Of a stretch of 64,000 nucleotides of DNA, positions 18,144 to 26,040 are shown piece by piece. A program made the position numbers and the translations under genes. This DNA comes from Mycobacterium sp. 1164966.3. GTDB lineage: Bacteria; Actinomycetota; Actinomycetes; Mycobacteriales; Mycobacteriaceae. The stretch is from assembly GCF_001665395.1 (NCBI RefSeq), contig NZ_LZSG01000008.1, positions 24,337-88,336 on the forward strand. The letters run 5' to 3'. The notes under the pieces were generated by a model that saw nothing but the letters and a program-made list of their open reading frames with translations, had not been told where the DNA came from and searched no databases. Positions within the stretch are counted from its first letter, which is position 1. Each line of letters begins with the position of its first letter.

Positions 18144-18707
18144 TCAGGGCACCGGCGACAAACGGCGTTCCAGCACCGTTAGAGCCTGCTCGGCCCACCG
18201 AATGTTCTCTTGCTCGAACGAGATTCCGCGCAGCAATGTCAAATAGGGCCCCACACGCTCGGCATGGGCAAGATAATCTTCCTCGGTTCGCCCGCCGAGG
18301 AGCCGCGTGCGCAACCGCTCGTAGCGTTCCAACTTCCCTGTCGCCCACTGCAAGCGCTCCACGATGAATTCCCGCACCGTCTGCCGGTCACCGGCATCGG
18401 AAGCCTGCACCTTGACCAGGAGTTCATCGCGGATCACCGAAGGTTTTGGCGCTCTAGCGGTGAAATGGCGGATCGCGTCGCGACCGGACTCGGTCAACGA
18501 ATACATCCGCTTGTTGGGCCGGCGTTCCTGATGGACTACGCGAGCCTCGATCAGACCCTGCTCGGCCAGGCGTTCGAGCTCCCGATACAGCTGCTGCGGC
18601 GTGGCCATCCAGAAGTTCGCCGTCGAGGCATCGAAATCCTTGGCCAGGTCATATCCGGAAGATTCGCCCTCGAGGAGGGCGGCCAACACGGCATCGCGAA
18701 GCGACAT
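18144..18707 (-). CDS. PadR-family transcriptional regulator
   Basis: A 187-residue protein with an N-terminal PadR winged helix (SLRDAVLAALLEGESSGYDLAKDF, and RRPNKRMYSLTESGRDAI as the wing) and a C-terminal coiled-coil dimerisation domain of the VirR/Vir_act_alpha_C type (RLQWATGKLERYERLRTRL). PadR proteins usually repress nearby genes and respond to small ligands. The ATG at 18707 is the family-typical start; an ATG 15 bases upstream is an alternative. It is divergent from the SnoaL/LLM pair, which is its likely target. Confidence 0.88.
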   Translation of the reverse strand: MSLRDAVLAALLEGESSGYDLAKDFDASTANFWMATPQQLYRELERLAEQGLIEARVVHQERRPNKRMYSLTESGRDAIRHFTARAPKPSVIRDELLVKVQASDAGDRQTVREFIVERLQWATGKLERYERLRTRLLGGRTEEDYLAHAERVGPYLTLLRGISFEQENIRWAEQALTVLERRLSPVP

Positions 18708-18757
18708 AGCCGGATCATACAACGCAACGATTATTCAACAAAGTGACTAATCACCTA

Positions 18758-18786
18758 TGGACATAAATGGCGACAGCCTCTACCGT
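18758..18786 (+). promoter_or_regulatory. Likely promoter of the SnoaL/LLM pair (leaderless)
   Basis: TGGACA at 18758-18763, 17 bases, then TACCGT at 18781-18786. The GTG start follows 8 bases after the -10 box, so the transcript would begin at or next to the start codon. No ribosome site is visible, which fits a leaderless mRNA. Confidence 0.5.
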
Positions 18787-18794
18787 CAACTGTC

Positions 18795-19208
18795 GTGAGC
18801 AACAAACACCCCTTCCGCAAGGCGGTCGAAGACCGCGACGAGGCAACCATCCAGGCGATGCTCGCCGATGACGTCGTCTTCACCAGCCCGATCGCCTTCA
18901 AGCCATATGTCGGCAAGCCGATAACCGCGGCGTTCCTGCGCGGCGTGCTGCGGGTCTTCGAGGACTTTCGCTACGTCCGGGAAATCCATGACGCCAACGA
19001 CCATGCGTTCGTATTCGAAGCCACCGTTGCGGGAAAGAAGATCACCGGCTGCGACTTCCTGCACTTCAACGACGACGGCTTGATCGACGACTTCATGGTG
19101 ATGGTGCGACCACTGTCGGGCGCGACGGCGTTGTCGGAGGCGATGGGCGCGCAGTTCGACCGCATCCAACAGGAGGCCCTCGAACTCGCCGAGGCGGGGC
19201 AGCGCTGA
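18795..19208 (+). CDS. SnoaL/NTF2-like protein
   Basis: A 137-residue protein of the NTF2-like cone fold: DRDEATIQAMLADDVVFTSPI at the N-terminus, then FVFEATVAGKKITGCDFLHFNDDGLIDDF. These proteins are small cyclases, isomerases or hydratases, or bind small molecules; the role here is unknown. It starts with GTG and its stop codon lies 2 bp before the LLM oxidoreductase, so the two are translated from one message. Confidence 0.85.
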   Translation: MSNKHPFRKAVEDRDEATIQAMLADDVVFTSPIAFKPYVGKPITAAFLRGVLRVFEDFRYVREIHDANDHAFVFEATVAGKKITGCDFLHFNDDGLIDDFMVMVRPLSGATALSEAMGAQFDRIQQEALELAEAGQR

Positions 19209-19210
19209 CC

Positions 19211-20251
19211 ATGCGAATCGGATTGGCCATCAACTACGCGGGCGGCTTCAAGGAGGTGGCCGCCGAAGTAGCCGACCTCGAACGCGCCGGTCTGGATATC
19301 GTCTTTGTCCCCGAGGCGTATTCGTTCGACGCGGTGAGCGCACTCGGTTACCTGGCGGCCAGCACCGAACGGGTTCAATTGGCTTCCGGCATCCTGCAGC
19401 TCTACACCCGCACTCCCACCCTGACTGCGATGACCGCCGCGGGTCTCGACTACGTCTCCGACGGCCGCTTCACCCTCGGCCTGGGTGCCTCCGGACCACA
19501 GGTCATCGAAGGATTTCACGGTGTGCCTTACGATGCTCCGATTGCACGCACCCGCGAGGTCATCGAGATCTGCCGTCAGGTGTGGCGGCGGGAGACCGTG
19601 CAACACCAAGGAAAGCACTACACCATCCCATTGCCGCCCGAATCCGGCACTGGCCTCGGAAAGCCCCTCAAGCTCATCAATCAGCCTGTCCGGGAACGCA
19701 TTCCGGTACTGGTGGCAGCGCTGGGCCCCAAGAACGTCGAGCTCGCCGCCGAGATCGCAGAGGGCTGGCAACCGATTTTCTATCTACCGGAGAAGGCGCG
19801 CGGCGTGTGGGGCGAGGCCCTGGCGGCCGGCCAAGCCAAGCGGGATCCCGCGTTGGGTGAGCTCGAGGTCTACGCCGGGCCGGTATTGGCGATCGGCGAG
19901 AACGTCGAGCCGCTACGCGAATTCGTCAAGCCACACCTGGCGCTCTACATCGGCGGCATGGGCGCCAAGGGCAAGAACTTCTACCACACCCTGGCCACCC
20001 GATACGGCTACGGCCCGCAGGCCGACCGGATCCAAGAGCTGTATCTGGCCGGCGAAAAGGACCGCGCTGCCAAGGCGGTACCCGACGAATTGGTGCGCGA
20101 CGTCAACCTGATCGGGCCTCCCGGGTTCGTCAAGGAGCGGGTCGCGGCGTTCCGCGAGGCTGGGGTCACCACCCTGACCGTGGCACCCATCGCGGCGACG
20201 CCGGCCGAACAGGTCAAGCTCATCGAGGCCCTTCGAGAACTGGTGGACTGA
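19211..20251 (+). CDS. LLM-class F420-dependent oxidoreductase
   Basis: A 346-residue luciferase-like (TIM-barrel) protein close to the mycobacterial Rv3520c type. Visible features are MRIGLAINYAGGF, DIVFVPEAYSFDAVSALGYLA, and GRFTLGLGASGPQVIEGFHG, the conserved loop of F420-dependent members. It probably uses reduced F420 to reduce, or F420 to oxidise, an unknown substrate. It is coupled with the SnoaL-like gene and divergent from PadR. Confidence 0.9.
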   Translation: MRIGLAINYAGGFKEVAAEVADLERAGLDIVFVPEAYSFDAVSALGYLAASTERVQLASGILQLYTRTPTLTAMTAAGLDYVSDGRFTLGLGASGPQVIEGFHGVPYDAPIARTREVIEICRQVWRRETVQHQGKHYTIPLPPESGTGLGKPLKLINQPVRERIPVLVAALGPKNVELAAEIAEGWQPIFYLPEKARGVWGEALAAGQAKRDPALGELEVYAGPVLAIGENVEPLREFVKPHLALYIGGMGAKGKNFYHTLATRYGYGPQADRIQELYLAGEKDRAAKAVPDELVRDVNLIGPPGFVKERVAAFREAGVTTLTVAPIAATPAEQVKLIEALRELVD

Positions 20252-20300
20252 CGAACGAAAACCGTTCGTGCTCGGCCGGGTGCATTAATCCTGCCACCCG

Positions 20301-21551
20301 TCATTCGGCGTCATCGATGAAACGTCTGCGGTACGCGGCGAACCGAGTGGCGATCTCCTCGCGGTCCAGTCCCAAGTCATCGGCATTGTAGAGCACACCG
20401 CCGTAGCGGCCACGCGGATGTTCGGCGCGAAATTCCGCCATGGCCTTGCGCACGGAGTCGTCGAACGGCTGCCCGGCGCGCTGGTAGATGCGTGCGATGG
20501 TGCCCTCCTCGTCGGCCATGAAGTCGGTGAACCGCACGTCGATCGACTGAGCGCGCGGCAACAGGTCGCGGTCCTGCAAACACGCGTTCAGCAGATCCTC
20601 GGCTCGGTCCAGCCAATCGCGCGCGATCTTCACCGGATCCGGCCGCGCCATGGCCATCCGCGCCGAATAGCAGATCATCGTCGCCATCGACAATGTCACC
20701 TCCACCGGATCCCGATGTGTCAAAACGAATGTCGCGTCGGGAAAGGTGGCGAGCAGCGTCGGGAACTGCTCCAGGTGCTGCGGTGATTTGAGTACCCATC
20801 GGGTGCCCCCTCGCAGCCACTGCATGGCTTGCAACATGCGCTTGAGGTAAGCGTAGCTTGGCCCCTGGTCGTGCGATTTGTAGTGGGCGGCGAAACTTGG
20901 TATGTGGTAGACGCTTTCGAGCAACATCCCGGAGATGTCGTTGGCGAACAGTTGGATCTCTTCGTGCGCATGCTCGACCGTCATATCGTGCATGCGCTTG
21001 AATTCCGGCATCGACGTGTTGGTCAGCTCCAGTGCGGTCGCACAACGGTCGCGGCGCGGCTGCTCGTCGCTGGCCTCGTCGGGTGAGGGGAACGGTTCCA
21101 GACTCTCCCAGTACGGCAGGTGCCGCAGCGACGGGTCGGCGGCCAGCATGTTGTGCAGGTGCGTGGTGCCGGTGCGCGGGAGTCCGCAAATGATGATCGG
21201 TCGTTCGACGGGGACGTCTTCGATCTCGGGGTGCTCGGCGATCAGCGCCTCCAGCCGCAGCCGATTGACCAGGTTCTGCACCACCTGCTCGAAAGCGACC
21301 GCGACGCCGGTGTCGGACAGCCCCGCCTCGTCGCGCAGCGATGCGCACAACACATCAAGCCGTTCCCGGAATCCCGGATCACCCCAATTGTCCAGGCCGG
21401 TGCGCTGTTCTGCAGCCGCGAGCATCTCTTCGGGTTGCAGCCGCAACGTCGCGCCGTAAGCGGCCAGGCCGTCGCGGATCGGTTGTGCCGCAGCCGGATA
21501 GACGGGATTGGCCAGATCCGTCAGCCTGATATCGGCAGGACGGTCCGTCAT
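20301..21551 (-). CDS. Sulfotransferase family protein
   Basis: A 416-residue PAPS-dependent sulfotransferase-fold protein. The 5'-phosphosulfate loop is IIICGLPRTGTTHLHNML (about residue 118 on) and the 3'-phosphate site is FVLTHRDPVEVTLSMATM. LKSPQHLEQFPTLLATFPDA is the conserved middle segment. The acceptor is unknown; mycobacterial members act on glycolipids or sterol-like compounds. The start codon overlaps the DUF1214 stop codon in an ATGA, so translation is coupled. Confidence 0.88.
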   Translation of the reverse strand: MTDRPADIRLTDLANPVYPAAAQPIRDGLAAYGATLRLQPEEMLAAAEQRTGLDNWGDPGFRERLDVLCASLRDEAGLSDTGVAVAFEQVVQNLVNRLRLEALIAEHPEIEDVPVERPIIICGLPRTGTTHLHNMLAADPSLRHLPYWESLEPFPSPDEASDEQPRRDRCATALELTNTSMPEFKRMHDMTVEHAHEEIQLFANDISGMLLESVYHIPSFAAHYKSHDQGPSYAYLKRMLQAMQWLRGGTRWVLKSPQHLEQFPTLLATFPDATFVLTHRDPVEVTLSMATMICYSARMAMARPDPVKIARDWLDRAEDLLNACLQDRDLLPRAQSIDVRFTDFMADEEGTIARIYQRAGQPFDDSVRKAMAEFRAEHPRGRYGGVLYNADDLGLDREEIATRFAAYRRRFIDDAE

Positions 21552-22633
21552 CGCGTCATCCCTGCCACGTCGGCGACGTGGACGACGCGACACGTGGGCC
21601 GCACCGGTGTCTCCTCGGGCAGGAACCAGCGCAACCAGATCAGCCCGCGGGCACGGCCCGCGGTGGACACCCAGTTGGGGTGCCCAGGATCCTTGTCGCT
21701 GACCACAATTCGCCACGAGCCGTCCGTCTCATAGGCGACGTGCGCGCCGTTGATGGTGACGCGTTCGTAGGTGTAGTCGTAGGTGTGCAAGAACGGGTTC
21801 CAGAGGCACAGGTTCCAGAACACGCAGTCCGGTGACGTACCGTCGATCACCAGGGCCTGGTCGGGTTTCAAGTCGTAGGCGCCCATGGCGTAGGCGGCGT
21901 CGGCCGCCGACCAACCGTAGGCGTGCTGCGGCACAGGGAAGGGCTCGGCGATCTGGTTGGGCGGTTGGACGCGGGTGGGCAGGAACGACATCTGCTCGCG
22001 CAGCCAGGTGCGTGCGGCGCGGAACCGCCGGGCCAAATCCTCTGGGGCGTCCAATTTTCGCGGGGGCGGATCGATCGCCTCGATCTTCCATTGCGTGCGA
22101 CGTCCGGTGGCCGGTTCGGTGAGGTAGTCACGGGTAAGCGCGTGCACGGCGTCGGGATCGAGTTTGAGCCAGGTTCCGGGTTGCGGTTCCGGGCTGAGGG
22201 TGAACTCGAAGTTGCCGTCGTCGTCGAACTCGAGGTTGCGGTCGTTGATCGTGCCGACGATGCGGTTGCTGTAGCGGCCGTCGTCGGGTCCGCCGTAAAC
22301 CGTCATCGACAGGTAGACGGCGTCGCCGCGGTTCCCGGTAATCCGGTAGGTACGGTTCGGGTCGATCGGAGCGACTTGGTAGAACGCATCGGAGTTGTCG
22401 CCGCCCCATTTCAGGTAGGGGCCGATGACGTCGACCAGAATCGGATTGTCCTTGTCGCCCCAGACGTAGGTGTCGACGGCGACCCGTAACACGCTGAACG
22501 CCAAGCGGTAGCCGTCGAGTACGTCGGGCTCGTCCAGTGGTGGGTCTGCGGCGAGGATCTTCTGCTCGATGGCGCGCACCTCGTCCAGCAGGCCGTTGAA
22601 GGCTTCGGAGGCTTCGGATAGATCGGTTGTCAT
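21548..22633 (-). CDS. DUF1214 domain-containing protein
   Basis: A 361-residue protein with a C-terminal DUF1214 domain (ALVIDGTSPDCVFWNLCLWNPFLHTYDY and VSDKDPGHPNWVSTAGRARG) and an N-terminal part typical of its actinobacterial relatives (YVWGDKDNPILVDVIGPYLKWGGDN). The biochemical role is not known. It overlaps the TetR gene upstream and the sulfotransferase downstream by ATGA, so the three form one translationally coupled operon. Confidence 0.88.
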   Translation of the reverse strand: MTTDLSEASEAFNGLLDEVRAIEQKILAADPPLDEPDVLDGYRLAFSVLRVAVDTYVWGDKDNPILVDVIGPYLKWGGDNSDAFYQVAPIDPNRTYRITGNRGDAVYLSMTVYGGPDDGRYSNRIVGTINDRNLEFDDDGNFEFTLSPEPQPGTWLKLDPDAVHALTRDYLTEPATGRRTQWKIEAIDPPPRKLDAPEDLARRFRAARTWLREQMSFLPTRVQPPNQIAEPFPVPQHAYGWSAADAAYAMGAYDLKPDQALVIDGTSPDCVFWNLCLWNPFLHTYDYTYERVTINGAHVAYETDGSWRIVVSDKDPGHPNWVSTAGRARGLIWLRWFLPEETPVRPTCRVVHVADVAGMTR

Positions 22634-23238
22634 CTACTTCTCCGTTTCTCGGCGCCTCGAATGACCATGGCGCACAGGCGTTCTGCGAGGGCATCTAGGT
22701 CTTGAGAATTTCCGTGCTGCTGCACCTGCGCGGCGTAGAAGGCGGTGCCGACGAGCACCTGGTAGAGCATGTCGACGTCCACATCCCGGCGCACCAGGCC
22801 TTGGTCGACGCCGCTGCGCACCAGGGCGGCGAACTCGGTGAGCGTGCGTTCGTCGAGCAGTTGCTGGGTGCGGATGTGCAGGGCCGGGTCGCGGTGGCGC
22901 TCGGCAAGGATGCCGAGCGCGGCGGCCTCGACGACGGGTTCGCGCCAGAACCGCAACACCCCGCGGACGAACACCAGCAGATCGGCCTCGAAGTCACCCG
23001 AATTCTCGACCAGTGCGGCATCGGGCGGCTGACCGAATACGGCTTCGAAAACCACGTGCGCCTTGGACGGCCAGCGCCGGTAGACGGTGGGGCGGCTCAC
23101 CCCGGCCTCGCGGGCGATCGCGTCAATGGTCACCTGGTCGTAGCCGTCGTGGGCCAGCAGGCGGCGGGTGGCGTCCATGATGTCGCGCTGCGTGCGGGGG
23201 TCGCGCGGACGACCGCGGACGGCAGCGTGCGCAGACAT
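22630..23238 (-). CDS. TetR-family regulator (of DUF1214/sulfotransferase operon)
   Basis: A 202-residue TetR protein. The helix-turn-helix is VTIDAIAREAGVSRPTVYRRWPSKAHVV (about residues 36-63), followed by a helical ligand domain. It is the first gene of the TetR-DUF1214-sulfotransferase operon. An inverted repeat 9 bp upstream of its start codon is the probable operator, so it likely represses itself and the two genes behind it. Confidence 0.92.
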   Translation of the reverse strand: MSAHAAVRGRPRDPRTQRDIMDATRRLLAHDGYDQVTIDAIAREAGVSRPTVYRRWPSKAHVVFEAVFGQPPDAALVENSGDFEADLLVFVRGVLRFWREPVVEAAALGILAERHRDPALHIRTQQLLDERTLTEFAALVRSGVDQGLVRRDVDVDMLYQVLVGTAFYAAQVQQHGNSQDLDALAERLCAMVIRGAEKRRSR

Positions 23239-23246
23239 GCCAATAT

Positions 23247-23263
23247 CGTTACATCACGTAACG
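23247..23263 (-). promoter_or_regulatory. Probable TetR operator (autoregulatory)
   Basis: CGTTAC, five bases, GTAACG: a perfect 6-bp inverted repeat, 9 bp upstream of the TetR ATG at 23238. The site is placed to block the operon promoter. Confidence 0.6.
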
Positions 23264-23288
23264 TAAAGCTGTCAAGAGATACTGCGCC

Positions 23289-23828
23289 TTACCCAAGTCG
23301 CAAGAACCGCTGTAGCAACGTGCGTTCGGTGACGGGGTCTTTGACGGGCCAACACCACAGTGCGAGAAAGACGCGGATCAGCCACTGTGCGGCGAGTGGA
23401 TCGGGATCCTCCTGACCAAGCATCTCGGCGGCGAAGCCGGTAACGGTGCGCGAACTGGTGATCCACTCGCTGACGGGCGTCGTGTGCATTGACCGCATGA
23501 GCTGGGCTAGTGGATCAGATTGCAGGCTCTGCAGAGCGACGATGGTGGCAGTGACTACGCGATCCGGACCCGAAAGACCCTGGATCGCCTCCCGTGCCGT
23601 TTCCACGATGCGAACCGATTGGATGGCAACTACGGCGTCACGGATTGCAGCCTTGCCTCCGGCATGGCGGTAGATGGTCGCAGGCGAGCAGTGGACCTCG
23701 GTTGCCAAGGCCTCGATGGTGAAAGCCTCGTATCCGTGTCGCGAGATGAGGTCGGCAGCTGCGGCGTAGATGCGTTCGGCGGCTTCACTGCGGCGGTCTC
23801 GACCCACTAACCAGTCATCGCGTGGCAT
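23289..23828 (-). CDS. TetR-family regulator
   Basis: A 179-residue TetR protein with the helix-turn-helix FTIEALATEVHCSPATIYRHAGGKAAI (about residues 36-62) and a short ligand domain. It starts at an ATG (MPRDDWLVGRD). The neighbours on both sides are on the same strand with their own regulators, so its target cannot be inferred. Confidence 0.88.
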   Translation of the reverse strand: MPRDDWLVGRDRRSEAAERIYAAAADLISRHGYEAFTIEALATEVHCSPATIYRHAGGKAAIRDAVVAIQSVRIVETAREAIQGLSGPDRVVTATIVALQSLQSDPLAQLMRSMHTTPVSEWITSSRTVTGFAAEMLGQEDPDPLAAQWLIRVFLALWCWPVKDPVTERTLLQRFLRLG

Positions 23829-23978
23829 CTAACCAGGCTCCTGGCGTCGCCGGACCGGGTGAAATTCTTCCCTCATGCTGAGACATATCAACAGATCTTT
23901 CTCAAGTTAATCCGCTGGTAGGTCAGCATAGGCAGTGTCGGGCGCTTGGACCGTTTGCAGCTGGCCGTCCAATAGGGT

Positions 23979-24034
23979 GAGCAGACGCAAAATCGCCCGA
24001 CACGCCGTGCGTTCACGCAATTTTGCATCTGCTC
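23979..24034 (-). terminator. Long hairpin downstream of acyl-CoA dehydrogenase
   Basis: Arms of 15 bases, GAGCAGACGCAAAAT (23979-23993) and ATTTTGCATCTGCTC (24020-24034), pair with one mismatch across a 26-base loop. It starts 10 bp after the acyl-CoA dehydrogenase stop codon and probably ends its transcript. The GAGCAGACG motif recurs after selB. Confidence 0.6.
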
Positions 24035-24044
24035 GCCGCCTTGG

Positions 24045-25256
24045 TTACCGGATCGGAAGTCCGGTCAGCGCCCTCGAAATCACCAGGCGCTGGATCTCAC
24101 TCGTGCCCTCGAAGATCGTGAAGATCTTTGCGTCGCGGTGCATCCGCTCTACCGGGTAGTCGCGGGTGTAGCCGTTGCCGCCGAGGATCTGGATGGCCTC
24201 GTCGGTGACATAGACCGCGGTCTCGCTCGCCACCAGCTTGGCCATCGAGCCCTCGGCGGATTCGAAGTTCTGGTTGTTGCGCGCCATCCACCCGGCGCGC
24301 CAGACCAGCAACCGCGCCGCGTCGATGCGGCTCTTCATGTCCGCCAACTTGAACGCGACCGCCTGGAATTCACCGATCTTGCGACCGAATTGCTCACGCT
24401 GGCAGGCGTATTCGAGGGCATACTCGTATGCGGCCCGCGCTACGCCGACGGCCATTGCCCCGACGGTGGGCCGGGTGCGCTCGAAGGTCTTCATCGCGGC
24501 CTGTCCGCCCGCTGAAGCGCCGGATTTCACCCGAGCGATCCGTGCTTCGAACTTCTCGCGGCCGCCGAGAATCGCGTCCTCGGGCACTCGGACGTTGTCG
24601 AGCACCACTTCGGCCGTGTGCGACGCGCGAATTCCGTGCTTCTTGAACTTCTGACCCTGAGCCAGCCCATTGGTATCCGGCCCAATCACGAATGACGCCT
24701 GGCCGCGGGTACCGAGTTCGGGATAGACCGAGGCAACCACGATGTGCACGTTGGCAATACCACCGTTGGTCGCCCACGTCTTGGTCCCGTTGAGCACCCA
24801 CTCCCGAGCGGCCTCGTCGTAGCGGGCACGGGTACGGATGCCACCGACGTCAGAACCCGCGTCGGGCTCCGACGAGCAGAACGCACCAAGCTTGGGTTCG
24901 CCGGCAGTGCCGAACATTTCCGGCAGCCAGCGCCCCAGCTGCTCGGGAGTTCCGTTGCCCGCCAAGGCCGCTGCGGCCAGCCCGGTGCCCATGATGGACA
25001 GTGCGATGCCGGCATCACCCCAGAACATCTCCTCGAATGCGACGAGCATGCCCAGCCCGGTCTCCTCAGCGGCTTGCTGCGCAAAGAAGTCGGGCGAGTA
25101 AAGGCCCACTTTCGAGGCCTCTTGGATGACCGGCCAAGGGGTTTCCTCTCGTTCGTCCCATTCGGCCGCGGCGGGACGGACGACCTCGGCCGCGAACTGG
25201 TGCACCCAATCGCGGACCTCGATCACGTCGTCGCTCAGTTGTAGCGAATAAGTCAC
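24045..25256 (-). CDS. Acyl-CoA dehydrogenase (FadE)
   Basis: A 403-residue FAD enzyme of normal acyl-CoA dehydrogenase length. It shows [20 protein letters not shown] (flavin loop), a middle beta-domain ([18 protein letters not shown]), [23 protein letters not shown], and [17 protein letters not shown], in which the Glu is the usual catalytic base. It oxidises an acyl-CoA to the 2-enoyl-CoA. Its ATG overlaps the TetR stop codon by 4 bases, so expression is tied to that regulator. Chain specificity is unknown. Confidence 0.92.
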   Translation of the reverse strand: MTYSLQLSDDVIEVRDWVHQFAAEVVRPAAAEWDEREETPWPVIQEASKVGLYSPDFFAQQAAEETGLGMLVAFEEMFWGDAGIALSIMGTGLAAAALAGNGTPEQLGRWLPEMFGTAGEPKLGAFCSSEPDAGSDVGGIRTRARYDEAAREWVLNGTKTWATNGGIANVHIVVASVYPELGTRGQASFVIGPDTNGLAQGQKFKKHGIRASHTAEVVLDNVRVPEDAILGGREKFEARIARVKSGASAGGQAAMKTFERTRPTVGAMAVGVARAAYEYALEYACQREQFGRKIGEFQAVAFKLADMKSRIDAARLLVWRAGWMARNNQNFESAEGSMAKLVASETAVYVTDEAIQILGGNGYTRDYPVERMHRDAKIFTIFEGTSEIQRLVISRALTGLPIR

Positions 25257-25891
25257 AGTTCTGCTCCTGAAATAGGTTGGTGTTTAACGGTATAGCGGCC
25301 CAGAACGCTGATGGTCTGGTTGACCCAGGCCTCGAAGTAACGCTCGTCGTCGATGTTGCCGGGGGAGCGACCGGTCAGCGCTTGCAGCGTGGCGGCGTAG
25401 GACAGCGAACCGATTGCGACGGCTGCGATGGCTTCGGGATCGGGGATACGGGTGCGGCCGGAGCTATTCGATCTCTTCAATTCGTCGGCGAAGCGCTGAT
25501 AGGCGTTGTCGGTGATGACCTGCCAAGTCTTCTCGTCCAGATCGCCGAGCTCGTCCGGCTCGCGCAGCATGACCTTCAGCAAGTCCTCGCTCTGCTTCAG
25601 GTTGTTCCAGATCAGCCGGCCCGCGGTGCGCACCGCGTGTTCTACGCTGCCCGGCTCCTCGGCGTCGTACTGCTCGCGGGCGGACACAATGCTGTCGATC
25701 CGGTACTCGACTGCCGCTTCCAACAATTCGCGCTTCGAGGCGAAGTGCTTGTAGAGCGCACCCGAGCCCGGCGCCAGGCCTGATGCCCGTTGGATGTCAG
25801 CCACCGACGCCGCGGCGTACCCCTTCTCGGCGAAGAGCTTCAGTGCTGCAGCCAGCAGACGATCACGTCCCCCAATAGACCTTGTGGCCAT
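25253..25891 (-). CDS. TetR-family regulator (of adjacent fadE)
   Basis: A 212-residue TetR protein with the helix-turn-helix [29 protein letters not shown] (about residues 27-55). I chose ATG 25891. A GTG at 25912 would extend it by 7 residues but lies inside the palindromic operator. It overlaps the acyl-CoA dehydrogenase gene by ATGA, and together they form an autoregulated two-gene operon. Confidence 0.9.
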   Translation of the reverse strand: MATRSIGGRDRLLAAALKLFAEKGYAAASVADIQRASGLAPGSGALYKHFASKRELLEAAVEYRIDSIVSAREQYDAEEPGSVEHAVRTAGRLIWNNLKQSEDLLKVMLREPDELGDLDEKTWQVITDNAYQRFADELKRSNSSGRTRIPDPEAIAAVAIGSLSYAATLQALTGRSPGNIDDERYFEAWVNQTISVLGRYTVKHQPISGAEL

Positions 25892-25892
25892 G

Positions 25893-25912
25893 GTGAGAGA
25901 GTACTCACTCAC
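25893..25912 (-). promoter_or_regulatory. Probable TetR operator overlapping the start region
   Basis: A 20-bp near-perfect palindrome centred on GTAC: GTGAGAGAGT followed by ACTCACTCAC, one mismatch. It lies immediately before the TetR ATG and is the likely autorepression site. Confidence 0.6.
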
Positions 25913-26040
25913 CGCAGGAAAAGCAAGCCGCGCTCGTTGCCGCCATTACAGAGCCAGTGCAGACTCGGCCACCAAGCGCCGACCGAAGAACCGTGCAGAA
26001 CTACAACGCTTTAGCGGGCGCGTCGCACTAGGCTCGCACC

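Noticed and set aside
18708..18757. Short inverted repeat GTGA-CTAA-TCAC as PadR operator
   Set aside because: Arms of only four bases are too weak to claim an operator.
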